Positions 9,417 to 19,083 of a DNA stretch of 64,000 nt are shown here, one piece after another. Source of the stretch: Tritrichomonas foetus. Its lineage: Eukaryota > Parabasalia > Tritrichomonadida > Tritrichomonadidae. The stretch is taken from the NCBI GenBank assembly GCA_001839685.1, contig MLAK01000606.1, forward strand, positions 9,353 through 73,352. Reading direction: 5' to 3'. Position numbers and translations under genes: made by a program. Positions within the stretch are counted from its first letter, which is position 1. Every line of letters begins with the position of its first letter. The notes below the pieces were generated by a model that was given only the letters and a program-made list of their open reading frames with translations, made no database searches and was not told the DNA's origin.

Positions 9417-10670
9417 TTTAATAGGGAATTCGGTAATGTATTCAATTATTCTGTGAATATTTTTGAGGTGAAGTTAATTTTGAGATAGATAAAAATTATG
9501 TGTATTCAAATTCAATTTATCGAAAAATGTCAAGATTGATGGGAAAAAGAAAACGGAAGAATATCAATAAATATCAAAATATTTTCTAAATATCCCAAGG
9601 AAATAGGCAATATCGTTATCATGATCATTCAATAATTGAATAATATTTTTATTGGGATTATTCCTTTTTAAATAGTCAAGGACAGATTTTCAATGGTTAA
9701 AGATTTTCTGTATCACAATATTTTTCAATAGATTGAAATTATCTTCTGAATCACTTTCTCTTTGATCTAGAGAATCAGCTGTTTAAAAAGGTACATAGCT
9801 GTATATTAACGAGTATATCATATCATCATATTGTTTTCACATATTAACATTAATATTATCTAGTTTTTTATGAAATTAATGGAGAAATAAGTGTTTGAGA
9901 AAATTGAATTTTTATCACAAATCGGAAACAATGAAAAGATTTGACAGCGTAAGTCGATTCATAAAGCAATTGAAGACTTTTTGGTCGCAGAAATTGACTA
10001 ACTAGATATTGTTTTTATGAAATAGTACATCTAAGTAGAATAATGAAAGACTGATTTCCGTGTAATCGTAAATAATTCAAAGATTATTTCCATTCAAAAA
10101 TTTTAATGTAATCAAAAAAATGGAAAAAATTGAATGACATGTGATGCCTTTGATATTATATCAAATAACAATCATGTCTTTTCTTCATTTTCATTGTAGT
10201 TTTCTTAATCGAATCTAATTATTCATCTCCAAAATGACTTGATGAAATCATTTACAACTATATCTAAGTTCAATGAAGTTGGCAACGCGAAAAAATCGGA
10301 AATTTATCATTTTGGGCTATATTTGAAGTATTTCACTCACAATGTGATTTTCTTTCATATGCGGTCACTTTAATCAGAAATCTTTGAGAAAACCAATTTC
10401 TCATAATTTTTAGTGATAATTAATTTTATTGCTTTTAACATATTTTATTATAGTCATCTTTGTTTTTAATGATATTCAAAAAAAGAATAAATGTGAATAA
10501 CTTTATAGAAAGGAAGATATATATCAAATCAATATTCAATTATAATCTGGTCTTATAGAAGAAATCAATGTTCTTTAGAAAACGCATTACCTTTTTCTAT
10601 GAATTAACTCAATTATTAGAGTTTTTTTGATTAGTAAATTTTTCAATACACTCCAACAGAAAAAGCCAAA
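9417..10670. other. Intergenic with a possible minus-strand gene fossil
   Basis: Minus-strand frame 9782-9474 runs 103 codons with only two stops and has coding-like composition, including DYLKRNNPNKN and LLNDHDNDIAYFLGIF. It has no start and could be chance in AT-rich DNA. The remainder shows nothing recognisable. Confidence 0.35.
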
Positions 10671-10961
10671 ATGCAGAATCAAAGCCTATGGACAATTTTC
10701 CCAATCGACGAAAATGGAATCTCAGTAACAGAAGTTCGAGTCAGCAAATACGAAAAGAGACGAGTTTACTACGGATGCCTCGCTGTTGACCCTTCGATTT
10801 TTGGGCCATCCATCAAACGCCCAAAAACACCATTTTCAAGTGATTTTGGATGCGGCTTTGGTTGTAACTGCGTAGAATGCTCGGGAAATACTGCGAATGC
10901 TGTCTTACAGCCAACACAAATGATGCAAACGGATAAGAATATTTGTTCGTTTAATCGATAG
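10671..10961 (+). CDS. Small unknown protein
   Basis: A 96-residue protein that I do not recognise. It starts with a polar segment (WTIFPIDENGISVTEVRVSKYEKRRVYYG), followed by a Pro/Lys-rich turn and a Gly/Cys cluster, FGCGFGCNCVECSG, near residues 59-72. No signal peptide or membrane segment is visible. Support for a real gene: GC content and C-ending codons are well above the flanks, as in the PLAC8 gene and the gene at 18268, and the ATG is preceded by a run (ATTTTTCAATACACTCC) that resembles trichomonad start regions without a perfect Inr. The Cys cluster could bind a metal, but that is speculation. Confidence 0.65.
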   Translation: MQNQSLWTIFPIDENGISVTEVRVSKYEKRRVYYGCLAVDPSIFGPSIKRPKTPFSSDFGCGFGCNCVECSGNTANAVLQPTQMMQTDKNICSFNR

Positions 10962-13393
10962 ATTTTTGTTTTTTAAAGGTGAAAAAAAGGCTAATTTCGA
11001 GAAGTTTTCAATATTTATTTTTAATTCTATGAAAATAATTGACTATTTATGACTTTAAAAAGTGATTACTGCGATTGACATTCAAAAAGTGTCAATTGTA
11101 TTTTGGTTGGGAGATGTCCAAACAAATAATTTCGATGAACAACATGCTTCTCTTCTTCCTAGCATTGATTTAAATGATTTTCATATTGAAGGACAAATCT
11201 ACAATACTATAAATCAAAAAACGGCGACCGTTTAATTTGATGTAGAATCACTTCACCTGATTTAACATTCATAACTGTATATCCAATTTCTGATCTAACT
11301 ATTATCTCCTGACATTTGATCTGATATTTTAACTATTAATGGTAAATAGTTCCTGAGTGGATTGAATGGCTCAATTATTCATATTTATAATCTCCAATTT
11401 GTGAAAAATTAGGGGAAAACAACTAATCACAATACTATGTTTGAATAAAAATGAGATAGCATCAAATTGCATGATTTTTCAGAAACAAAAATTTGACATA
11501 TTTGATTGCATAAGATAAAACTCTCAATGCAAAATCATTATTTATAGGTTTATAAGTTATAGCATCTAGAAATAAAGTTTTTTTATAGGGATTGAATTTC
11601 GTTTCATTCAATAGTTCAAATAGGTTTGTTTAGGGAAAAATGGAACAATGAATTCTCTTACATAGACAATGAATCATTGTAATACAATGATTGTACTTGT
11701 TCTATGAACATTGGTCAGGAAGTTTTTCGTGTGTGAATTTTTTCAAATGGTGATTTTGCACATTGAGTTTCTTTTCCTATCAAAAGTGGAATTGTTGATT
11801 TCATCGGAAAAAAGTCATCCGAAAATATTTTCTTTGAATGATGTTTAGAAGAAATTTCTGATATGAGTATTTTTTTGAGGACTGATCAAATTTTTTTTGA
11901 ATGATGTATATTGATTGTTGTAAAATACCCGAAAAAATAATGTAAATTTCAATGATATTGGTCTGAAATCAATTTATGAATGAATAAGTGGTTTCATTGA
12001 ATGTTATGAAAGGATTGTGATGAAGAACATTGTGAGAGAGATAAGAATATGTTGCAAATTGCCAATAAATTGCGGGTCACTCCGATAAAAATGATTTAAT
12101 ATACATGAAACTTTCCTTTAGTTGGAGATTGGGGAAAATAGAAGTAGGACTCTTTTCGCAATTTGTTTGAAAAATGATGAGATAAAGGGAATCACATATT
12201 TTTTCTTTCGGTTGAGTTAAAAGACCTATCTATCCTAGTCATCATTTAATAACTAATTTTTCACTTCCTTCCACTAAACACCTAAAAGTTAAATCCCGAA
12301 AATAAACATAAAAAATTGAACTCCATTTTTTCATCATGAAATATCTTCTTCTACAATGAACTCTAATGATATCTTTTTTGATCATTTGAAAAAAGACCAC
12401 TGATATTCTAAACATTTCTTTTTTCTGAATTTTTTCGTATTCATTTTAGGAATCTTTTCGTTATGTATGCAGGCAAAATGCTTATTAAATAGATTTCGCT
12501 CTAAAAATCGAGTGAGTTTTATTTACCGTTTTTTATTACATCACCTCTCAACTTTCTATAAAGCATCTAGTGTTCATAATAAGAATTTAAATATATACTT
12601 TCGTAAGTGAAAATTTCGAATTCTGAACCAAAAAAGAAAAACGGAAACTAAATTATTTTATCATGCTTTCTCGTTTTACACTTTTCAAAAGTGGGAAATT
12701 ATAAGATACTATTCCTTACATTTTGCATCGCTATACATACTATTTTTCCCTGATTTACTCAGAAATTATTATTCACAAGCATATTATATTCTTACAAAGA
12801 CAATTACATGGATAATATCTTTAATACATCTTTCTTTTTGATCATCAAATTTCAACAGCTTTTCTAAATAGATTTCATTTAACTTTTGGTGGAGAAAAGA
12901 AAAAAAAGAAGCTAATAATAAATGATTGAACATACCTAAGTGTAATGTCCCTTTCCTTTTAGTTTCTGGAAAGAACAATTATGTGAGCATCCCAAAAATA
13001 ATTGAGAAAACAACTTCACAATTTCATTGCAGATATATCATTTCCCATTTTCAAAATATTTTTCTGAACATGTGCATTTTCGAAAATGAATATAATTATT
13101 TTGTGAATTGTCATTTCAATTTAAAAGTTAGCGGTCTTCAATCATACAATTGTTTGAATTAATAATCAAAAATACTCCATCCTCTATCAAATTGTTTTTT
13201 CATATATGAGTTTTCATAACAAGTTAATACAAATACATTGTATAGTTTTCACTTTATTAATTGAAATTACTTTTTTTGAAAATATGAAATTCACAAATCA
13301 AAATTCCATTCCTAAATTCAAAACTTATATCTATCAAATACATCAGAAACTTAAGAATAACAAACAAAAAATAACACTTCACTATTTTGTTAT
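10962..13393. other. Long gene-poor intergenic region
   Basis: 2.4 kb with no convincing intact gene. A plus-strand frame at about 11056-11229 (56 codons without a stop, no ATG start) reads like protein (WLGDVQTNNFDEQHASLLPS) and may be a fossil. A cluster of short palindromes lies at 11666-11694. Short frames at 12784-13397 on both strands overlap each other, lack domains and are AT-driven. Confidence 0.45.
13379..13384 (+). promoter_or_regulatory. Inr-like initiator of the E2F-like gene
   Basis: TCACTA, presumed +1 A at 13381, 13 nt upstream of the ATG at 13394. Confidence 0.55.
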
Positions 13394-14155
13394 ATGATTG
13401 ATAACAACTCCGTATTGTTTTCATTGCCCATCCAATTAAACTCAAGTCCAGCATGCATTGAGAAAAACAGTGTTAAAAATCAAGATCTTTTGTCTGTAAT
13501 CGCAATGCTAGAAAGCCATATTCATAAACCAATGACTATATTTTCGATAGGCCATAATTCTAATGTTTCAAGCAAAAGGTTATATGAAATGATGAATGTT
13601 GCATGTGTTATAGGTGCATGCAGAAAATGCGAAGGATCTCTTTATATCTGGCAAGGTGTTGACAAAATAAAGCACAGACTAATTCAACTTTTTGCTGAAA
13701 CTGAAGCAGAAGCATGTCAAGTTGATATGGCAAAAATGTTTAAAGTAAAAAGTCCACCATCAATAGAAGAATTAACTACAAAATTCTTAAAGTTATATTT
13801 TTACTTAGGAAAACAATCAATTGAAATTCGAGATGCAGTTTTATTGTTTTCCGCAAATGGCTCAAAATCACAAACAATTCTCCGAAGATTGTATTGTATC
13901 GCTAACATTTTAGCTACATTCCAAGTTATTGATCATCCTCATCATCGAGCTCAATTTATTATCAATATTGATGTGACGTTACTTGCAAAACACTACTATG
14001 AGAGGAACAATCCACAGAAGAAAATGAGTATCGATGTTTGTAATATTCTTACATTGTTAAACCATGTTGGAACAAATAAACTTGACAAAATATATGATCA
14101 GAGACAATCATCTTTTACACTTTACTTGGATACGATCGTTGTTACTGATGATTAA
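13394..14155 (+). CDS. Divergent E2F-like protein with two winged-helix halves
   Basis: A 253-residue protein. Two segments each end in a pattern like the E2F/DP recognition helix (RRxYDIxNVLxxxxLI, then a wing with W/F). The first, residues about 30-90, has KRLYEMMNVACVIGACRK and then LYIWQG. The second, about 122-192, has RRLYCIANILATFQVID and then AQFII. Tandem DNA-binding domains without dimerisation or transactivation regions are the layout of atypical E2F7/8 proteins, which bind TTSSCGC-type sites as monomers and repress cell-cycle genes. Both copies are divergent: the DNA-contacting RRxYD is KRLYE and RRLYC. I therefore call E2F-like from motif pattern only. It would act in the nucleus. 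The start is supported by an Inr 13 nt upstream. The alternative is another winged-helix family. Confidence 0.5.
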   Translation: MIDNNSVLFSLPIQLNSSPACIEKNSVKNQDLLSVIAMLESHIHKPMTIFSIGHNSNVSSKRLYEMMNVACVIGACRKCEGSLYIWQGVDKIKHRLIQLFAETEAEACQVDMAKMFKVKSPPSIEELTTKFLKLYFYLGKQSIEIRDAVLLFSANGSKSQTILRRLYCIANILATFQVIDHPHHRAQFIINIDVTLLAKHYYERNNPQKKMSIDVCNILTLLNHVGTNKLDKIYDQRQSSFTLYLDTIVVTDD

Positions 14156-15140
14156 GAGATAAATTTATTCACTTTTTGGATTTTGGTTTGAATTAGAAAA
14201 TTAAAGAAATATGTATAAAAGTATTTATGCTTAGAGTAAAGTAAATTAAGAATGGCAACTCTCTTTATTATTACATTACTTTTGACACTAGATTTATCAT
14301 ATATTTTGACACAAAATAGGTTGTTTCTTAATTAATCGATGTAAATTTGAAGAATATTGCGAAGCAACATATATTTATTCAATTTTATATTGTCTCATTT
14401 ATTTCCGAGTCTTCTCAACTCTGTGTATTTTAGCCACATAAATTGCAAGATAAAAGTGTCAAATTATTAAAGCTAAATTTTGTTTTCAAGAAGGACGAAA
14501 CATACTTTTTATGCGCAAACCATTATTTAAATCAAGGGTATCACATCAAATATATTCGCATCATTCTCAAAAAATTTTTTATTGGATGGATCATCAAAGA
14601 TGTGATGTGAAATGTGTATTCGTCGAGAAATCGTTATGCTCATAATTGTTGTTTTCCCAATTCATTTTGGGCTTAAGTGTGAGCTACAAATATTATTAAA
14701 AAGATGTTTTTCAAACCACAGAAATATGACTCAAATGTAAATTCTAATTATTTATGTTATAAAGATGGAAAGTTGTCTAAAAAATTGAGAATACCTGATG
14801 TGAAAAGGATTATTCATTGGATTCTATGAATTTGAAGATCTATCGATAGTAATCATTAAAAGGTGGGCAAGACTAGTATAGAAAAATAGCAGGTATTATT
14901 TAATTTTCTTTTCAAAAATTTGAATAAAATAACTGAAAAAGTTGGAAAACTCAGAAAAATAAAAAAGAAGAAGACAGCAAAAATTCTCGTAGAGCCTAGA
15001 TTTTTATTAGTATCATTTCCAAAAATAGTTTTAGGATAAATGTGACACCTTTTACTTTCGATTCAAAGGAAATTGAGATTCTCGAAAATCTTCATTCGAG
15101 TTTAGATTATTTTCTCATTAAATCTCACAATGAATCCAAG
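14156..15140. other. Intergenic with possible plus-strand gene fossil
   Basis: Plus-strand frame 14332-14676 runs 115 codons with two stops (TAG at 14431, TGA at 14608) and reads like protein (KKDETYFLCANHYLNQGYHI; CCFPNSFWA). There is no start and no recognised family. It may be a decayed gene, with chance not excluded. Confidence 0.35.
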
Positions 15141-15152
15141 TTAAAAGGTCAT

Positions 15153-15240
15153 TATTAACCCCTCTTTGTGAACAGAGTCCGCCCAAGTGATGTGCGTCTC
15201 TGCTCATCAAAGCGAACAAGTCTTAAAGAGGACATTAATA
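15153..15240 (+). ncRNA. Candidate structured RNA, GC-rich island
   Basis: A compact island of roughly 50% GC in DNA of about 25% GC. Two nested stems are visible. The outer one pairs 15153-15158 with 15235-15240 and 15161-15167 (CCTCTTT) with 15225-15231 (AAAGAGG). The inner one pairs CAGAG (15173-15177) with CTCTG (15198-15202) and CGC (15180-15182) with GCG (15194-15196), with an 11-nt loop. A TTTTT run at 15260-15264 downstream could be a Pol III stop. No tRNA boxes and no match I recognise to U snRNAs, SRP, RNase P/MRP or 5S. A single-hairpin H/ACA-type RNA (ACA 1 nt after the outer AAAGAGG) is one possibility. The strand is uncertain because the complement folds similarly. Confidence 0.35.
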
Positions 15241-15863
15241 AAGTAAGTCAAAAAGTCACTTTTTCTAAATTGTTAGAATTTGATCTTTCACAAATTTATT
15301 GTATTGGGTCAAATATTGTATTTAAATTTGAAATGGGATAGGCATATTTTTAGAAATGAGTAAGTTTTCTATGATATTGTTTCTGAAAATGATGGAATTT
15401 GAAATGATTTATATTCAATTTATTGAAAAAGTGGCAATATTGACGATAAATAACGTTTTTTCACATAACTTGATTCTTTCCTGTCTTCAGTTTATAACTA
15501 TTCTTTTCCATTTTCTAGTAGAGAATTTTGTTACTGCAAGCAATTTTTTCGAATTAACTCACATTCCCAATAAAATTCAAAAATCCAACATTGAAATACA
15601 AATTATTTTCAATCTGAATATCTTATGGAAAAGAGATAATAATAGAGATTAAATTCTGAGAGTATTGAAATACAATGAAAAATAAAAAAATTCGAGTTTT
15701 TTTTTCACGGCAAAAAAATTTATTGAAATTCTTCTGAAAGTTGGTCATTGGCAATATCGAAAAACTATAAATTAAAATGAGATATCATTTCCATTCCAGA
15801 AGATTGAAAACATTTCAACCATTTTTTTTTATTACACTCCGTCATTTTTCACTTTGAATTCCG
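15241..15863. other. Intergenic, no gene called
   Basis: A frame at 15356-15652 begins with TTG or a late ATG, is Ile/Phe/Asn-rich and has no domain. AAAAAGT-C-ACTTTTT near 15250 is a short perfect inverted repeat. The rest is the 3' flank of the RRM gene. Confidence 0.4.
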
Positions 15864-16901
15864 TTATTTATTCCTCACAATTGTTGGAAGCCTTGTTTGG
15901 TAAAACTTCGCACTATTTGTGCGATAGTTTCCAGGAAGACTATATTCAATTGTAATTCTATGTCTGGTGTTTTCTTTGAAGAAACTTTTTGAATTGAAAT
16001 TCAATAAAGCTGCTTCAGCATCTCTTTTATCATAGAATTCAATGAAACGCTGGGAATTCTTCTTTGGTGTTCTTCTGACTTGCCTTATTTTTCCAAATTT
16101 TGAGAAATACCGAACAACAGCTTCATCAGAACAATTTGAAGGAAGATGAAAAACGACTAATGTTCCATTATTTTGCACATTTTTTGAATTTTTATTTTGA
16201 CCATAATTTTGACCATTATTGCTATTTTTCAATGTGTTCATTTCTTCACCAAAAACAGTGATGATTTGGCGCCCTTTTATAACAATTTTGGAGAACCGCA
16301 TTGTTTCTGCATCTTCAAGACTATAAAAGTTAACAGTTGCAATACTTTCTGTTATTCTGCTTACATCATAGCTTTCAAATTCGCCAAAAGAATGAAAAAT
16401 ATTGATCATTTCTTGTTCAGAAGCATCACTTGGAACATTAGACATCATGATTGTGCGACTTGGAAGTTCGTTATATTGTTGTCGTATGACTTGATCTTGG
16501 CATCCGCTATCACTTTTATTGAATATGATGTAGTTGTCTTTGTCTTGGGAGATTTTTGTTATATTGGTGAAATTATTTGAGACAGTTTGTGGGTTATTTT
16601 GGCAAGTGATTTGATTTGATTTTATATTTCTTTGATTGAATGAATTTTGATTTTTTGATTTCTTGTTGGATTTTCGAGTTTTGTGGTTTGTGTCGCCATT
16701 GATAATGTTCATTATGTTGTTAACTATCGATTCAAAGGTCGGAAAGTATTTGGAATCATTAGAATAATAATCGTCATCATCGATGGAGGAAAGTTTGATT
16801 CCGTAGTCATAATCGTCATGGTCGTATGGATCAATTGTATCCAATATCAAATCCCAGAAATATTTGCTGCTGAGTTCAATTTGCTGAGCAAGATCTTGCA
16901 T
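15864..16901 (-). CDS. Mei2-like RNA-binding protein with two RRMs
   Basis: 345 residues from the ATG at 16901; a longer frame starts with TTG and is not used. RRM1 spans about 148-217 (RNP2-like IMMSNVP, RNP1 region IATVNFYS). RRM2 spans about 246-320 and is strikingly Mei2-like: GTLVVFHLPS, IRQVRRTPKKNSQRFIEFYD, then DAEAALLNFN and RITIEYSLPG. In fission yeast Mei2 and plant AML proteins this linked RRM1-RRM2 pair precedes a C-terminal RRM3 that binds meiRNA; RRM3 is absent here, and the protein ends 25 residues after RRM2. The N-terminal 140 residues are acidic and then Asn/Lys-rich, probably disordered. Likely a nuclear or cytoplasmic RNA-binding regulator; a meiosis link is only inference. 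A TCATT Inr-like word abuts the ATG. Confidence 0.82.
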   Translation of the reverse strand: MQDLAQQIELSSKYFWDLILDTIDPYDHDDYDYGIKLSSIDDDDYYSNDSKYFPTFESIVNNIMNIINGDTNHKTRKSNKKSKNQNSFNQRNIKSNQITCQNNPQTVSNNFTNITKISQDKDNYIIFNKSDSGCQDQVIRQQYNELPSRTIMMSNVPSDASEQEMINIFHSFGEFESYDVSRITESIATVNFYSLEDAETMRFSKIVIKGRQIITVFGEEMNTLKNSNNGQNYGQNKNSKNVQNNGTLVVFHLPSNCSDEAVVRYFSKFGKIRQVRRTPKKNSQRFIEFYDKRDAEAALLNFNSKSFFKENTRHRITIEYSLPGNYRTNSAKFYQTRLPTIVRNK

Positions 16902-18267
16902 AATGAAATAAAAAACTGAAATAAAATCTAAAATTATAAACAATCTTTATTCAAATTTAACAAACAAATAACTTTTTCAATTTAAATGTAACGAGTAAAA
17001 TTTTGACTGAATATTTCTGAGAAATTTTTAAACGACATTTTTGAAAATTACGAAAGCTTTCAGAATTATTTGTGACGAAAAAAGTTTTGAGAAAATGAGA
17101 TAGCAGATAATTTACAAAGAATTTGTTTGAATGCATTTGAAAAAGTGAAAATAGTAAACGATCTTGATGGTCAGTCATCTAAATAAGATAGAGTTTCTCA
17201 TCTAACTTTAATGATAGTTTCAACGCTTTCCTCCATATTGATTTATGGACTTTGGGAAGTAATCTGCGCTCGATTCTATCTGACCGAATGGTTATCAATT
17301 GTGTTGGAGATATATTCAAAAAGTTCAGGAAAGTTGACTTGGACATATTCAAAAATTCAATTGTATTCAAATTGAATATTGTAAAGTTCAATTAGAACAG
17401 AAAATTTCTATGAACCGTTTCTCAATTTGTGAATTGTAGGGATATTCGGTCAGGCAGATAATCGGCTTTCGCAACCATGACTTTCTATTTAATCAACATA
17501 AATATCGTTTTATGCTCTCCTAATCATGTCAATAATCCATTTTTTCATGATTGAAGCCGGTTTAAAAAGTATCCGAAAAATCAGATTTGCTCGAATTGTA
17601 AAAAGCAAAACATAGATTTTCACAGCCCAAATTGAATGTAGTATTTTATTTTGGTCAATTTGTACAGTTTCTTGGACAAAAATTCCAAAATAATATCAAA
17701 ATTGGTAATTATCCAGAAAATCATATTTGAATCGAAAATTTGTTAAAAATATAATTTATTTTAGAGAATTTCTGTAAAAGTATTCCTAAAAGAAATATTA
17801 TTAAACGAGATATCTTCGTTCTAACTTGAATTAAAGTTCGATTAGTATCAATTCAATTTTATTATTGATGAAAATTATTCATAAGTTTATTTTCATTATT
17901 TCAGAACTTTTTGCGAATTTACCAAAATATTCAAATCACGTTAGGTACAACTTTTCCAAAAGTTGTCAACTCATTCTATTCAATTTCACCTCACATCTTT
18001 TGATATGTGATGAACACCTTCTTAAATATATCATAATCACTAAAATCAACAAAAGAATAATGACCAAATATTTTTTTTCAATACATCACTTTTAAATGGA
18101 TTGCGACCGTTTATTTCGACCATTGAATGAATATAAAGTATTGAAAAATTCTATTTCAGATCAAGTTGATCGGTCAATTCCTGATTATTTTTTAATCAAT
18201 AATCATCTCAAATTAATTCTGAATCTCACACAATTTTCAGAAATATTTCCTCTCAATTTTATTTTTA
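16902..18267. other. Intergenic containing a decayed minus-strand frame
   Basis: Apart from the fossil listed at 16957-17391, short frames at 17865-18095 and 18096-18305 are AT-driven, lack domains and are not called. The sequence just before 18268 (CTCTCAATTTTATTTTTA) resembles a trichomonad start region. Confidence 0.45.
16957..17391 (-). pseudogene. Frame of 144 codons broken by one in-frame TAG, unknown family
   Basis: The minus-strand frame from 17391 to 16957 is open except for one TAG at 17179-17181, immediately followed by an ATG. Its first in-frame ATG is at 17346. The translated character is coding-like and basic, for example SDRIERRLLPKVHKSIWRKA before the stop and MTDHQDRLLFSLFQMHSNKF after it. 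One stop in 144 codons is unlikely by chance in DNA this AT-rich: about 12 would be expected from base composition. Coding-like but broken frames continue upstream to about 17500. I do not recognise a domain. It is best read as a recently disrupted gene; read-through or two small genes are alternatives. Confidence 0.4.
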
Positions 18268-19083
18268 ATGACCGAGACAAAACCATCTCCTTCATGCCCA
18301 CCTAAGCCCTCCCCAAAACTTTACGCTGCAACATTCTGCGGAGGATTCACCGCTTGCCTCGCTGGCGAGTTTACAGTCAGACTTCTCCGCAACGAAATAT
18401 CCCCAGATTTGATCCGACCAGAACTCCTCGACAAATGCCTCGTGAGCGGCGTTCAAAAAGTTGCAAAAGATTTATCAGGAGAACTCATAAAAAGAACTCG
18501 ATTTTATCCGAAAATGACGCCTTTCATGTTTGGGGCAGCCACGGGGGTTCCAATGTGGGCCATTGCCAAGGTCTTCTCGGTTCCTATTCAAAACAATCGC
18601 AGGAGATCACAACAGCAAACTACAACCCAAAATAATGATAAAACTAATTCTAGTTTGACATGTCAGAATCCTCAGAAAAATTCAAATGGTGCCTCTCAAA
18701 TCGGGCCTATGATCGATCACTTTTTGGGTAGTTATTTGGCCTCTAATGACAATGATATTTTCCAAGGCTATTTTTCTGCTTTTAGAAATGATGTGTTTTA
18801 TCATACACTTAACAATGGAATTAGTCAGCACTTTGCCCAACGTGTTTTCCCGAACTTTCAATTTTCTTCAATTACATCACGTCGGGCAGTTGAGGCAATG
18901 TGTGCGGGATGCATTGGTGCATCTTGTTTTCTCCTTTCATGGCCTGTGAAAAGCGCACTGACGGGTCAGACTGTCTCTGATGCCGCTCTGGCAGGAATTT
19001 GCGCTTTCCCCCGCATTGCGGCCAAAAAAATGACGTACTCGTGTGTGAAACCACAGCTTGTGCGTGCCTTGAATGTAGTGTAA
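18268..19083 (+). CDS. Unknown protein, GC-rich gene
   Basis: A 271-residue protein that I do not recognise. It opens with a Pro/Ser/Lys-rich leader (about 17 residues), then two moderately hydrophobic Gly/Ala/Cys-rich segments (AATFCGGFTACLAGEFTVRLL at 20-40 and FMFGAATGVPMWAIAKVF at about 91-108). A Gln/Asn/Thr-rich linker (about 113-145) follows, then a second half with a similar pattern (AMCAGCIGASCFLLSW near 220 and ALAGICAFPRIAAKK near 247). The two halves look like a loose internal duplication of weak membrane segments, slightly reminiscent of carrier-type or organelle membrane proteins, but no family signature such as PX[DE]XX[KR] is seen. GC content and C-ending codons suggest good expression. 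Start: first ATG, 15 nt after TCAATT. Confidence 0.7.
   Translation: MTETKPSPSCPPKPSPKLYAATFCGGFTACLAGEFTVRLLRNEISPDLIRPELLDKCLVSGVQKVAKDLSGELIKRTRFYPKMTPFMFGAATGVPMWAIAKVFSVPIQNNRRRSQQQTTTQNNDKTNSSLTCQNPQKNSNGASQIGPMIDHFLGSYLASNDNDIFQGYFSAFRNDVFYHTLNNGISQHFAQRVFPNFQFSSITSRRAVEAMCAGCIGASCFLLSWPVKSALTGQTVSDAALAGICAFPRIAAKKMTYSCVKPQLVRALNVV

Noticed and set aside
12784..13454. Several overlapping short frames on both strands
   Set aside because: No domains, mutually overlapping, Ile/Phe/Asn-rich as expected from AT-rich DNA.
15356..15652. 98-codon frame
   Set aside because: No domain, composition of noncoding AT-rich DNA, and no supporting promoter word.
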